The translations under genes and the position numbers were made by a program. 12,552 nucleotides of DNA from Oscillospiraceae bacterium. GTDB lineage: Bacteria; Bacillota_A; Clostridia; Oscillospirales; Ruminococcaceae. The notes under the pieces are model-generated. The model ran no database searches and was not told the DNA's origin. It was given only the letters and a program-made list of their open reading frames with translations. Location: the NCBI GenBank assembly GCA_017440445.1, contig JAFSHE010000327.1, forward strand, positions 1 to 12,552, read 5' to 3'. How positions within the stretch are numbered: the stretch's first letter is position 1; each line of letters begins with the position of its first letter. Positions 1 to 8,600 of this stretch are shown one piece after another.

Positions 1-2
1 GA

Positions 3-1256
3 GAGCGTGTTTCCTTTCTCCGTGAAAGACTGGATGATGTGCGGGGCTATGTGGATGCACGCAAGGGCGACAAAAGACTGCGTCCCGTAAAGGACTACAA
101 AGAGCTTTTTGAGGGAAATGTCTTTTATATCACTCTGATAAACCCCAAAACCGATTACCTGCTTCTGTCTGAAGTATTCAGTCGGGATAATGGTTTTGCA
201 ACAAACACAATGTACGATACCTATGACCGCTCGCAGATATGGTATGAGATATTCAACAAACATGCATCCAAAGCCAGTGCCGTTCTTCAGGTAATGGAGC
301 TTACTCACGCTGACAGGCTGGTGTGCTTCGGTGATAACAACAACGATATCTCCATGATACGCTCTGCTGACACAGGAGTTGCTGTGTCAAATGCCTGTGA
401 CGCACTAAAAACGGAGGCGGATGTGGTCATTGGCTCAAACGATGAGGGTGCTGTCGCTGAATTCATCCGTCAGCGTGAAGAACCGTCTGACAAGATAGAC
501 AGGTTTTCACATGCGCTCAGCTCCGCTATGACAAGAATACGTGGTATGCACGGCTCAGTGGGAACACAGAACGAAAAGCTGATACATGCGGCACTGAAAA
601 ACTATTATGTCCCCTACTCTGACGAGCAGGAGATAAAGATAGGTAAATATTTCGCAGACGCTGTAAGTGAGGATGGTATCTTCGAGATACAGACCCGTTC
701 TCTTTATAAGTTGAGAGAAAAGCTTGCAGACTTCACTACTGCTGCAAGGGTCACTGTCGTTCATCCGCTGGAATGTGAAACAAGAACAGTATATATCAGA
801 GCCGACACGGGCGAAATCGTAAAGGAGACCCCTTTCAGAAAGACATATCCAAAGGCTAAGGTCTTTAAGGAGCTTTACTCAATACGAGAACAGCTTCAGA
901 ATGAACGTGTACGTGTGATACTCGCAAGTCTGAAAACAGAAAAACGGATATACTTTGAGGGAGATGCTATTCCCGATATCAGATACAAAAGAGTTCGTCA
1001 GAAACTCACCATCGAGAAAATACCGCTCGCTTTGCTGGATGAGCTGATACTTGACAGCAAACAGGCATACGCAGAGAAATTCCTTCCCAAGGACCTGCCA
1101 CAGGAATTCACAAAAAAGGAATTCTGCAAGGCTGCGAAAGAAAGCTCTCTGTCGCTCAGACTGGAGGTCCTTCGTGCCGCAGGAGTCATTATTCAAACAG
1201 GAAAACAAGGGAGAAGCTACATCTATTCCCTCGCTGATATAAAGGAGAGCAAATGA
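3..1256 (+). CDS. HAD (Cof-type) hydrolase fused to a PD-(D/E)XK-like nuclease domain and winged helix, 5' partial
   Basis: The frame is open to the left edge, so the gene begins before the window. A GTG at 39 is only an internal codon; residues below count from it. Residues about 25-145 are the C-terminal half of a Cof-type HAD phosphatase: Lys78 fits HAD motif III, and GDNNND (98-103) is the metal-binding motif IV. The nucleophile motif DxDGT should lie upstream of the window. Residues about 174-345 resemble a clostridial domain of unknown function whose pattern Glu179 - Asp207 - Glu216-x-Gln218 (EIQTR) suggests a PD-(D/E)XK nuclease fold. Residues about 353-398 look like a winged helix. 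The stop overlaps the addB start by 4 nt (ATGA), implying co-translation with the AddAB nuclease and a possible link to DNA repair. The HAD part is well supported, the nuclease fold is inferred from motifs only, and the substrate is unknown. Confidence 0.8.
   Translation, partial: ERVSFLRERLDDVRGYVDARKGDKRLRPVKDYKELFEGNVFYITLINPKTDYLLLSEVFSRDNGFATNTMYDTYDRSQIWYEIFNKHASKASAVLQVMELTHADRLVCFGDNNNDISMIRSADTGVAVSNACDALKTEADVVIGSNDEGAVAEFIRQREEPSDKIDRFSHALSSAMTRIRGMHGSVGTQNEKLIHAALKNYYVPYSDEQEIKIGKYFADAVSEDGIFEIQTRSLYKLREKLADFTTAARVTVVHPLECETRTVYIRADTGEIVKETPFRKTYPKAKVFKELYSIREQLQNERVRVILASLKTEKRIYFEGDAIPDIRYKRVRQKLTIEKIPLALLDELILDSKQAYAEKFLPKDLPQEFTKKEFCKAAKESSLSLRLEVLRAAGVIIQTGKQGRSYIYSLADIKESK
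1241..1247 (+). promoter_or_regulatory. Ribosome binding site of addB
   Basis: AAAGGAG lies 5 nt before the ATG at 1253, inside the last codons of the upstream gene. It fixes the addB start and supports translational coupling through the ATGA overlap. Confidence 0.8.
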
Positions 1257-4200
1257 CTGAATTCATTTTAGGAAAAGCATGTGCAGATGTTTCCGACAAA
1301 CTCAGGCAAAAGCTGATGGACCTGGTTATAAACGGAAAAAAAGCACTTATCATCGTACCCGACCAATTTGAATTTGAAACGGAAAAAGCGCTGTACAGAG
1401 CATGTGCGTCAAGAGGAAAGGCATATCTTTTCTCGAACATATCTGTAAGAACCTTTTCCAAGCTCTCGGATGAGATAATCAACAGGTTTGCGGGAGAAAA
1501 AAAGCCCGCAGACGATATAACAAAGGATATAATCATGTACCGTGCTATAAGCGAGATACATGACGAGCTGGAGGCATTCGGAAAGATAGCTCTTAAAGCA
1601 GGTTTTGCTCACAAAATGACCTCTACCGTTGCGACATTCAAGGGCTGCGGTATCTCCGCTGCCACTCTTTCACAAACAGTTGACGCTGTAAAAGAGGATT
1701 TCCGTGACAGGTCTCCTGCGCTTTTCGCAAAGCTCGGTGATATCAGCAGGATATACTCCGCATACGATGCGCTGCTGTCAGAGTCCTATTCTGACAAGCT
1801 TGACAGCACTATGAATGCGGCAAAACTCGCTGTACAGAATGGTTATTTCAGGGGTGAAAATGTATTCTGTGATGGATTCAGTGATTTCTCGGGAAGTCAG
1901 ATGGAGTTTCTTTACAGCATTATAGACCTTGCCGAAAATGTGACGTTTGCATTCACCACAGATACTTCTGAAAATTCCAGAGATATCTTCGCTACGATAA
2001 ACAAGACGATATCGTTGCTTGCGGAACACTCGGAGAATGCAGATATCCCTGTTAAGGGGAATAATGAACTCTACGACGAAAACATGCACTTTGATAAAAC
2101 CTCCCTTGCTGATATTTCAGACGGCGTTTTCGGCGGAATGACAGCAGACTGCTCAGATGGCGATGTACGCATAATAAAAGCAGACGACATATATGCCGAA
2201 GCAGATTTTATCGCAGCTGAGATACGCAGGCTAACCACCGAGGAGGGCATGCGCTACAAGGATATCGCTGTACTTTCAGCAGACCCCGCTGAATACCGCT
2301 CTCCTGTCGAAAGCGCTTTCGACAAGTATGAAATACCGATCTTCTGCGATATTCCCGAAAGCATACTTCACATGCCGCTTGTCAATCTGGTGCTGTCGCT
2401 GCTGAATGTTCTGCGCAGCTTCACAGTTGAGAATGTTTTCAGCTACGTAAAAACAGGTTTTATACAGAAAAGCGACGAAAAGCCTCTCACTATGCGTGAC
2501 ATCAACGACCTTGAAGAATATATCTACAAGTGGGATGTCAAAAACAATGACCTTAAAGCTCCCTTCCCTGACGAGAATGGAAAAACTCCTCATGCGGAGG
2601 AAATACGCAAGGATATCATCCCGCCGCTGATGCAGCTGAAATCAGATATAAAGGGATGCACAGGCGCTGAAATAACAAAGCTTGTATGTGACTTTATGTT
2701 CGATACGATAGGTGTTCAGCGTGCAGTGGCAGCTCACTGTAAAAAAGCAGGCAGCGAACTTCTTACTGACTCTGACAAGGAAATGATATCCTCGTATCAG
2801 ACACTGTGGAATACTTTGTTACAGATATTCGAGGGGCTTTATCAGGGACTTGAAGGCTTTAAAATATCCATAGACGACTATTACGGATTAGTGCGTGATA
2901 TATGCGCTGCCGCTTCACTTGCAAAACCACCGCAGGTGCTGGATTCAGTGCTTGCAGGCGATATCAGCAGAACACGTACCGAGAACACAAAGGTCGTATT
3001 TATCGCAGGTGCATGCTACGGCAAGTTCCCTGCTGAAGAAATACAAACAGGAATCTTCTCTGAGCATGAAACAGAGCTTCTCGGCGAAAGCATTATAAAG
3101 CTCGGAATGAACAGGCGTGAGCGATACTGCTATGAAAGATATCTTGCATATATCGCCCTTTCTGTTCCCACGCATAAGCTGTATATCACCTATCCGATGC
3201 TTGACTCCACATGTGCTAAAATGTCGCCCTCCGACGTTGTGACAGAGCTTACAGGCAATTTCAATATCACTGAAGAACGGACATCGGACTTTGGCGATGA
3301 CTTCTACTGCCGCTCCAGACGTGCGGCGCAGCAGAGATATGCATCTATTTCCTATACCGACAGCGAAAGGCGTTCAACACTTAAAGCTGCTTTGGGAATG
3401 GCGGGACAAGCTGAATTTACAGACATGCTTGACAGGCTTTCCATCGAACGTGCGACCGCATACAAGCACAAGCTTGACCCCGAAACAGCCGAAGCACTGT
3501 TCCGCTCAAATACATTTTCTGCTACAAAGCTTGAAAAGCTAAATCAATGCAGGTTTGAGTACTTCTGCGCAAACGGACTGCGAATTAAAGAAAGAAATAA
3601 AAAGGGTTACAGCAACCTTGAAGTCGGCAACGCAGTACACTATGTACTTCAGAAGATGCTGGAGGAATACTGCAACAGCATGGATGTTTTTATTACCCTG
3701 ACGCGTCCTGCGCTTGCTGAAAAAGCTCGTTTCTATCTTGACGAGTATAAGGAAAATGCTCTCGGCGGAGATTTCGCAAAAAATCTTCGTTTCGGATATC
3801 TCTACAAAAATCTTACGACAAGTGCTGTGGATATACTTCTCCTGCTTCAGGCTGAATTCGCTGCTCGTGATTACCGTCCGAAGTTCTTTGAACTCAATAT
3901 CGGTGGCACAAGCGCTGAGTCCCCTGCAACAAGTCCCGCACAGCCTCTTGATACAAACAGACTTAATGACGCTGTACTGTCAGACCACATAGACAATACT
4001 AAAACGACTGATAACATATTATCTGATACAGATGATAATACCGATATGCAGACGCTTCCCGGCAGCGCAAGAACATCTATCAACACCGCACCGCTTTCCG
4101 TAAAAATACGTGATGATCTTGATATCAGCATAACGGGTATTATAGATCGTGCCGATACCTTTACAGACAAACACGGAAACGAGTATATCCGTGTTGTTGA

Positions 4201-4780
4201 CTACAAAACAGGCTCACGTGAATTCAGCATGGTGAATGTTTATTACGGAATAAACACGCAGATGCTAATGTATCTTATCACGATCTGCGATGCAAACAAG
4301 GAGCTTCGACCAGGCGGTGTAAGCTACCTCCCCGCTAAGATAACAGAGCCTGTAAACAAGCGCACAGCAGCTATGTCACTGCTTGCTCTTGACCATGTTC
4401 AAAGCGGAATGTTCGTTTCCTCTGAAGCTACTACTGCTGAACTTAACAGATATGCAGATACTATGTCATCTCTGTCAGGGGCAAAGCCTGAGAAGTTCAT
4501 TCCAAAAGAAGAAAACACTCTCACTGAGGAGCAGTTCAAGGAATTTACGGAGAAATGTCTTTCCCAGACGAGAGATGTACTGAGTAAGCTTTATGACGGT
4601 GATATCGATGCGATACCTACTGTCTACACCGAAAAAAACACAAAGAAAAAAGCATGCTCCTATTGCAGATTTGAATCCATCTGCGGACACAACTCCAGAA
4701 TGGAGATACACGCAGTACCGTTAGATAAAGAAGAAGAAGAAAAAGACGGAGAGGAGGTAAAAACAGATGAAGTGGACTGA
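1253..4780 (+). CDS. addB: ATP-dependent helicase/nuclease subunit B (AddB)
   Basis: AddB partners AddA to resect DNA double-strand ends to recombinogenic 3' tails; it cuts one strand and, in studied homologues, recognises Chi. The length of 1175 aa is typical. The N-terminal part (about 1-750) is the inactivated helicase-like region. The C-terminal RecB-type nuclease domain is intact: GNAVH with His796, TGIIDR with Asp965, and VVDYKTG with Asp983 and Lys985. Four cysteines suited to the AddB iron-sulphur staple are present: Cys766 in the motif LNQCRFEYF, then Cys1135, Cys1138 and Cys1144 (C-x2-C-x5-C). There are two oddities. The N-terminal P-loop seen in Bacillus AddB is replaced by LGKACADVSDK (6-16), with no GSGKT. 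A polar Ser/Thr/Asp/Asn-rich insert of about 60 residues (884-945) lies between the His and first Asp motifs. The end overlaps addA by 14 nt. Identity is firm. Confidence 0.96.
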   Translation: MTEFILGKACADVSDKLRQKLMDLVINGKKALIIVPDQFEFETEKALYRACASRGKAYLFSNISVRTFSKLSDEIINRFAGEKKPADDITKDIIMYRAISEIHDELEAFGKIALKAGFAHKMTSTVATFKGCGISAATLSQTVDAVKEDFRDRSPALFAKLGDISRIYSAYDALLSESYSDKLDSTMNAAKLAVQNGYFRGENVFCDGFSDFSGSQMEFLYSIIDLAENVTFAFTTDTSENSRDIFATINKTISLLAEHSENADIPVKGNNELYDENMHFDKTSLADISDGVFGGMTADCSDGDVRIIKADDIYAEADFIAAEIRRLTTEEGMRYKDIAVLSADPAEYRSPVESAFDKYEIPIFCDIPESILHMPLVNLVLSLLNVLRSFTVENVFSYVKTGFIQKSDEKPLTMRDINDLEEYIYKWDVKNNDLKAPFPDENGKTPHAEEIRKDIIPPLMQLKSDIKGCTGAEITKLVCDFMFDTIGVQRAVAAHCKKAGSELLTDSDKEMISSYQTLWNTLLQIFEGLYQGLEGFKISIDDYYGLVRDICAAASLAKPPQVLDSVLAGDISRTRTENTKVVFIAGACYGKFPAEEIQTGIFSEHETELLGESIIKLGMNRRERYCYERYLAYIALSVPTHKLYITYPMLDSTCAKMSPSDVVTELTGNFNITEERTSDFGDDFYCRSRRAAQQRYASISYTDSERRSTLKAALGMAGQAEFTDMLDRLSIERATAYKHKLDPETAEALFRSNTFSATKLEKLNQCRFEYFCANGLRIKERNKKGYSNLEVGNAVHYVLQKMLEEYCNSMDVFITLTRPALAEKARFYLDEYKENALGGDFAKNLRFGYLYKNLTTSAVDILLLLQAEFAARDYRPKFFELNIGGTSAESPATSPAQPLDTNRLNDAVLSDHIDNTKTTDNILSDTDDNTDMQTLPGSARTSINTAPLSVKIRDDLDISITGIIDRADTFTDKHGNEYIRVVDYKTGSREFSMVNVYYGINTQMLMYLITICDANKELRPGGVSYLPAKITEPVNKRTAAMSLLALDHVQSGMFVSSEATTAELNRYADTMSSLSGAKPEKFIPKEENTLTEEQFKEFTEKCLSQTRDVLSKLYDGDIDAIPTVYTEKNTKKKACSYCRFESICGHNSRMEIHAVPLDKEEEEKDGEEVKTDEVD
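3902..4087 (+). other. Polar low-complexity insert within the AddB nuclease domain
   Basis: This encodes AddB residues about 884-945, rich in Ser, Thr, Asp, Asn and Ala, between the conserved stretches PKFFELNIGG and LSVKIRDDLDISITG. AddB proteins I know pass from the first to the second with only a short linker. The reading frame is uninterrupted and the flanking motifs are intact, so this looks like a surface loop or disordered insert. Boundaries are approximate. Confidence 0.6.
4752..4757 (+). promoter_or_regulatory. Ribosome binding site of addA, inside the addB 3' end
   Basis: A consensus AGGAGG lies 9 nt before the ATG at 4767, within the Glu/Lys-rich last codons of addB. It fixes the addA start and suggests strong initiation, which would help keep the two subunits balanced. 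Confidence 0.85.
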
Positions 4781-7700
4781 CGAACAGCTTGCTGCCATTG
4801 AATTCCCCAAAAGGGATAATATAAAGCTTCCTGCTGATATGCGTTCAGCTACAGTTACCGCCGCTGCGGGCAGTGGTAAAACTGCGCTTCTTGTGGAGCG
4901 AGTTATACGCATCCTATGCGATACGGAAAATCCTATCCCCGCCGACAAGATAGCTATAATGACTTTCACACGAAATGCGGCTGAGGAATTCCGCCGCCGC
5001 ATGACTGACGCAGTAGCAGCAGCCGCACGGAAGGACCCGAGAAACACTTATCTTTCCGAGCAGCTTATCAAATTCAGGAGCGCTCCGATAAGCACTATAA
5101 GCTCATTCTGCCTTTCTGTAATACGTGAAAACACAGAAAAATTCGGTCTGCCTGTCGGTTTTTCTATAATCGATGAAGCAAAAGCTGCTTTACTGAAAGC
5201 AAACGCTATCGATATGACGATGGAATACTTCTACTCCGACAAATTCGATCCTGACAGCCGTGATCTGCTTTTCAAGACCTTCTCTTTCCGTGATGACAAA
5301 ACACTCACTGAAACCATCGGTTCATTGTATAACAAGATTTCATCGCTGACCGACCCATACGACTGGCTTGACGGATGTGCTGACGCCTACTCATCCCCTG
5401 CCAAGGCAGAAAAGCGGTTTATTCCCTACTATCTTGATACGATAAACCGCCTGCTTGAAAGGACAAAAAACAGCTTCAACAGTTTCTCGGCTATTATCGA
5501 TATGCTACCTGACGACCATCCTGACATTAAAAAGCTGCTTTCAATGAGAGAGGATGACCGTGGACGTCTTGACGATGCAATAAAAAAGTTTGCTGCGCTT
5601 GGAAATTCTCCGACGCTTGCACAGCTTTATGGTTTCTCGTCTACTATCGGACTTAATGCAAAGGGCGCACTTCGGTTTGCTGCGCTGAGCTGCAAGGATG
5701 AATTCATCAAGAATAAGATAGAGCTTCCACGAAACAAATTCAAGGATGATTTCAAAGAAATAATCGCCGTTGTCCCCGACGAAACAATGATGATAAGCGA
5801 GCTTGAAAAGCAGCATGACGCAGTATCATCGCTTATCACACTGATAAAGCTTTACGGAGATGAATATACAAAACAGAAGCGTGAAGCAGGATATGTGGAT
5901 TTTTCCGACTGCGAGCAGCTTCTGCTGGATATGCTGAGGAAGGACGAAGAATTCCGAAATCAGGTATCGCAGCGATATCGCTGTATAATCGTTGATGAGT
6001 TCCAGGATACGAACGATATCCAGTATGAGATATTCAAACTTATCTCAAATAAGGAGAACAACCTGTTCTTCGTAGGAGATATCAAGCAGTCTATCTACGC
6101 ATTCCGAGGCGGAAACCCGAGGATAATGCTGGAGCTTTGCGAGCCTACCATAACGCAAAAGCTTTATGTTTTCCCGCACGCAGACTCCTTGAGAAGAATT
6201 CGCAAAAGGAATAAGCTTACCCGTCCTGCACTTCCACGTACAAGGACGCTAAAAAGCGGATGCAAAGTCTTTTCTCTGGGAGCAAAGCATACTCCCCTGC
6301 CGCTGAACAAGAATTTCCGAAGCAGGCAGAGCGTCATTGACACTGTAAACGCAATGTTTACGGGACTTATGACCAAGAAATACGGTGATGTAGACTACAA
6401 CGACAGCACTAAGCTTGTCTGCGGAGCGTCATATCCCGAGGCGACCGCTGATTATACCTCCGAGCTTCATCTGCTGAACTACTATGATGAGCCTGAAAAG
6501 GAAGTTGCCGAGGCTCGATACACTGCCTCTCTGATAAATAATATGATGAAGAATGTTTTTCCTGTAAAGAACGGTGAAAACTCGACACGGCCATGTACTT
6601 ACGGAGATTTCTGTATTCTTCTTCGTGCCTCAACACATGCTGATATCTTCAAAAATGAGCTTGAGAGCTTTAATATTCCCGTAAACTCGGGCGGAAGTAA
6701 AAGCTACCTCGCCTCGGAGGAGATATCACTTATACTGAATTATCTTAAGGTAATAGATAACCCCCTGAAAGATGAGGAGCTTCTTAAGATTCTTATGTCC
6801 CCCATCTATATGATGAGCGCTGACGACCTTGGCAAAGCACGTCTGGGAATTCTCGGTATTGATAAGGAAAAAGCGCAAGGAACAGACCTCACACCGCTTT
6901 ACGAGAGATATAAGAACGCTTCCCTTTTCGCTTGTATCAGTGCATGCGCACGAGCTGCGGACAGTTCTGTTTTCGGAGCATTTACAGAGGATTTCTCCGA
7001 GGGCGAGCTTGAAAAGCTTCGATCACTGCGCACTGAGGGTCACCCGAAATGTGTGAGATTTCTGACGCATCTTACTGAATTCCGTGCATTCAGAGCCAAC
7101 AACTCGATCGAACGGCTTATCAGAAAGATATATGATGATACAGACTTCTTTTCTGTGATATCCACATACGAACGTGGCGAGCAGAAACTTGCAAATATCC
7201 GTCTGCTGCTGAAATATGCCGCAGATTTCGAGAACAACGGTGGCGGCACACTGGGAGATTTCCTTAGATACACAGACCATGTCCGTGACAGCAGCGAAAG
7301 CTTTGCAGAGGCTGTGACAGCAGAAAGCGCCGAAAATTCTGTAAAGATAATGACCTTCCACGCTTCAAAGGGACTCGAGATGCCTATCGTCATCCTTGCG
7401 GAGCTTGGAAAAAATCCCAACCACAAGGATACCAGCGGCGCTATGGTGTTTAACCGCAGTGCGGGAATTGGACTTCGATACGTGGATATCAACATAAGAT
7501 ACCAGTACAAGCCCTTCGGCTACACCGCTATTACAATGGCAGAGGAACAAAAGCAAAAGGGCGAAGAACTTCGTCTGCTGTACGTTGCAATGACAAGAGC
7601 GCGTGAAAAGCTGATAATGATAGGTAAATGCAAAGAGAAAGATATAGAAACAATTCGCACATACAATTTCACGGCAGATTTCGCCATGTCTGAAAGCAGC

Positions 7701-8582
7701 GCACTGGACTGGATACTTGCTTCTATGCTGAGATACTCTGACGGTACGATCCTTACAGACGGTGAAGAAAAGGTTTTTGGCGACAATATACTTAAAGCAA
7801 AATATGTCAGCGAAGTCCCTGCTGCGCCCGACGAAGCAGACTTCATCGAGCCTGTTCAGTTCAGTCTGTTACATGACGAAGAACAAGCATCACGTATTGC
7901 AAAGGCTATTTCTGCCGAGTACAGCAACTCTTCACTGACCTCTGCACGAAGTAAATTTACCGTTACCGAGATCGCTCACATGATCGACAGCAAGCTAGGC
8001 GAAGCAGAGCTTTCCGACGGTGGAACTGTGTTCATGAGCCGACCCTCGTTCGTACCTCGAGGTACACTCAGCGGCAAGGAGATAGGCGACGCTTATCACC
8101 ACATAATGGAACACTTCCCCATCCATGAGATATTCGCAGGACAGGAGCCTACCGAGGAATACTCACGAGAGGTCCTTGAAGGACTGTTAACCAGAGGTGT
8201 TCTGTCAGAGGATGAACTTAAACACATCAATCCGAGACACATTTCGGAATTTTTCAGAAGCGGGCTTGGCAAGAGGATGCTAAAAAGCAAACGTATTGAA
8301 CGTGAATACCCTATATTTGCTGAGCTTCCCGCTCGTGATATCTACGTTGAACAGGACGGAGATACCATTATCCAGGGACGAGCTGATATGTTCTTCTACG
8401 AGGATGACGGTATCGTACTCGTGGATTACAAAAGCGACTCAAAAGAAAATTTACAAAAAGAGCTTGAGGCATACTCAAGACAATTATCGATATACCGCAC
8501 CATACTTCCCATAATGACGGGAGTAAAAGTAAAGGAGATCTATATTTATTCATTCTCCTGCGATACTGCGGTATCCGTTTAA
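4767..8582 (+). CDS. addA: ATP-dependent helicase/nuclease subunit A (AddA)
   Basis: AddA is the motor subunit: a UvrD-like superfamily 1A helicase with a C-terminal RecB-type nuclease that degrades the other strand. At 1271 aa it has normal length. Visible motifs in order are the Q-motif WTDEQLAAIE (3-12), Walker A AAAGSGKT (Lys38), Ia TFTRNAAEEF (66-75), Walker B VDEFQDT (409-415), III VGDIKQSIYAFRGG (436-449), IV LNKNFRSR (513-520), V TFHASKGLE (863-871) and VI YVAMTRAR (939-946). The nuclease motifs are GDAYH with His1111, QGRAD with Asp1207, and LVDYKSD with Asp1220 and Lys1222, followed by the QLSIY helix (1239-1243). All catalytic residues are present, so the enzyme should be active. 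The stretch between motifs III and IV (about 457-511) is longer and far more basic than usual. The start overlaps addB by 14 nt. Identity is firm. Confidence 0.97.
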   Translation: MKWTDEQLAAIEFPKRDNIKLPADMRSATVTAAAGSGKTALLVERVIRILCDTENPIPADKIAIMTFTRNAAEEFRRRMTDAVAAAARKDPRNTYLSEQLIKFRSAPISTISSFCLSVIRENTEKFGLPVGFSIIDEAKAALLKANAIDMTMEYFYSDKFDPDSRDLLFKTFSFRDDKTLTETIGSLYNKISSLTDPYDWLDGCADAYSSPAKAEKRFIPYYLDTINRLLERTKNSFNSFSAIIDMLPDDHPDIKKLLSMREDDRGRLDDAIKKFAALGNSPTLAQLYGFSSTIGLNAKGALRFAALSCKDEFIKNKIELPRNKFKDDFKEIIAVVPDETMMISELEKQHDAVSSLITLIKLYGDEYTKQKREAGYVDFSDCEQLLLDMLRKDEEFRNQVSQRYRCIIVDEFQDTNDIQYEIFKLISNKENNLFFVGDIKQSIYAFRGGNPRIMLELCEPTITQKLYVFPHADSLRRIRKRNKLTRPALPRTRTLKSGCKVFSLGAKHTPLPLNKNFRSRQSVIDTVNAMFTGLMTKKYGDVDYNDSTKLVCGASYPEATADYTSELHLLNYYDEPEKEVAEARYTASLINNMMKNVFPVKNGENSTRPCTYGDFCILLRASTHADIFKNELESFNIPVNSGGSKSYLASEEISLILNYLKVIDNPLKDEELLKILMSPIYMMSADDLGKARLGILGIDKEKAQGTDLTPLYERYKNASLFACISACARAADSSVFGAFTEDFSEGELEKLRSLRTEGHPKCVRFLTHLTEFRAFRANNSIERLIRKIYDDTDFFSVISTYERGEQKLANIRLLLKYAADFENNGGGTLGDFLRYTDHVRDSSESFAEAVTAESAENSVKIMTFHASKGLEMPIVILAELGKNPNHKDTSGAMVFNRSAGIGLRYVDINIRYQYKPFGYTAITMAEEQKQKGEELRLLYVAMTRAREKLIMIGKCKEKDIETIRTYNFTADFAMSESSALDWILASMLRYSDGTILTDGEEKVFGDNILKAKYVSEVPAAPDEADFIEPVQFSLLHDEEQASRIAKAISAEYSNSSLTSARSKFTVTEIAHMIDSKLGEAELSDGGTVFMSRPSFVPRGTLSGKEIGDAYHHIMEHFPIHEIFAGQEPTEEYSREVLEGLLTRGVLSEDELKHINPRHISEFFRSGLGKRMLKSKRIEREYPIFAELPARDIYVEQDGDTIIQGRADMFFYEDDGIVLVDYKSDSKENLQKELEAYSRQLSIYRTILPIMTGVKVKEIYIYSFSCDTAVSV
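6135..6299 (+). other. Unusual arginine-rich stretch in AddA between helicase motifs III and IV
   Basis: This encodes AddA residues about 457-511, including LRRIRKRNKLTRPALPRTR (475-493). In Bacillus AddA the corresponding distance between motifs is roughly 30 residues shorter and not so basic. The AddA frame stays open, while the +2 frame is also open except for one TAA at 6212-6214. It could be a true basic insertion or a patch scrambled by compensating frameshifts. Boundaries are approximate. Confidence 0.5.
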
Positions 8583-8590
8583 ATACAATG

Positions 8591-8596
8591 AGGTGA
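8591..8596 (+). promoter_or_regulatory. Ribosome binding site of the beta-propeller gene, pointing to an ACG start
   Basis: AGGTGA lies 4 nt before the ACG at 8601. Together the string has the usual form AGGTGA-tact-start-AAA-AAA, but with ACG in place of ATG. The next ATG, at 8640, is 43 nt away and has only a weak AAGGG at 8622-8626 before it. The same bases also hold a two-codon ORF, ATG AGG TGA (8588-8596), which may be chance. Confidence 0.6.
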
Positions 8597-8600
8597 TACT

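Noticed and set aside
528..1256. Separate gene starting at an internal ATG (528 or 546) for the nuclease-like domain
   Set aside because: The frame is continuous with the HAD part and I see no ribosome site before either ATG, so a single fused protein is the simpler reading.
7040..7510. 156-residue open frame on the minus strand inside addA
   Set aside because: It is opposite conserved helicase sequence, has no domain or ribosome site that I can support, and shows low-complexity Ser/Arg content typical of antisense shadows.
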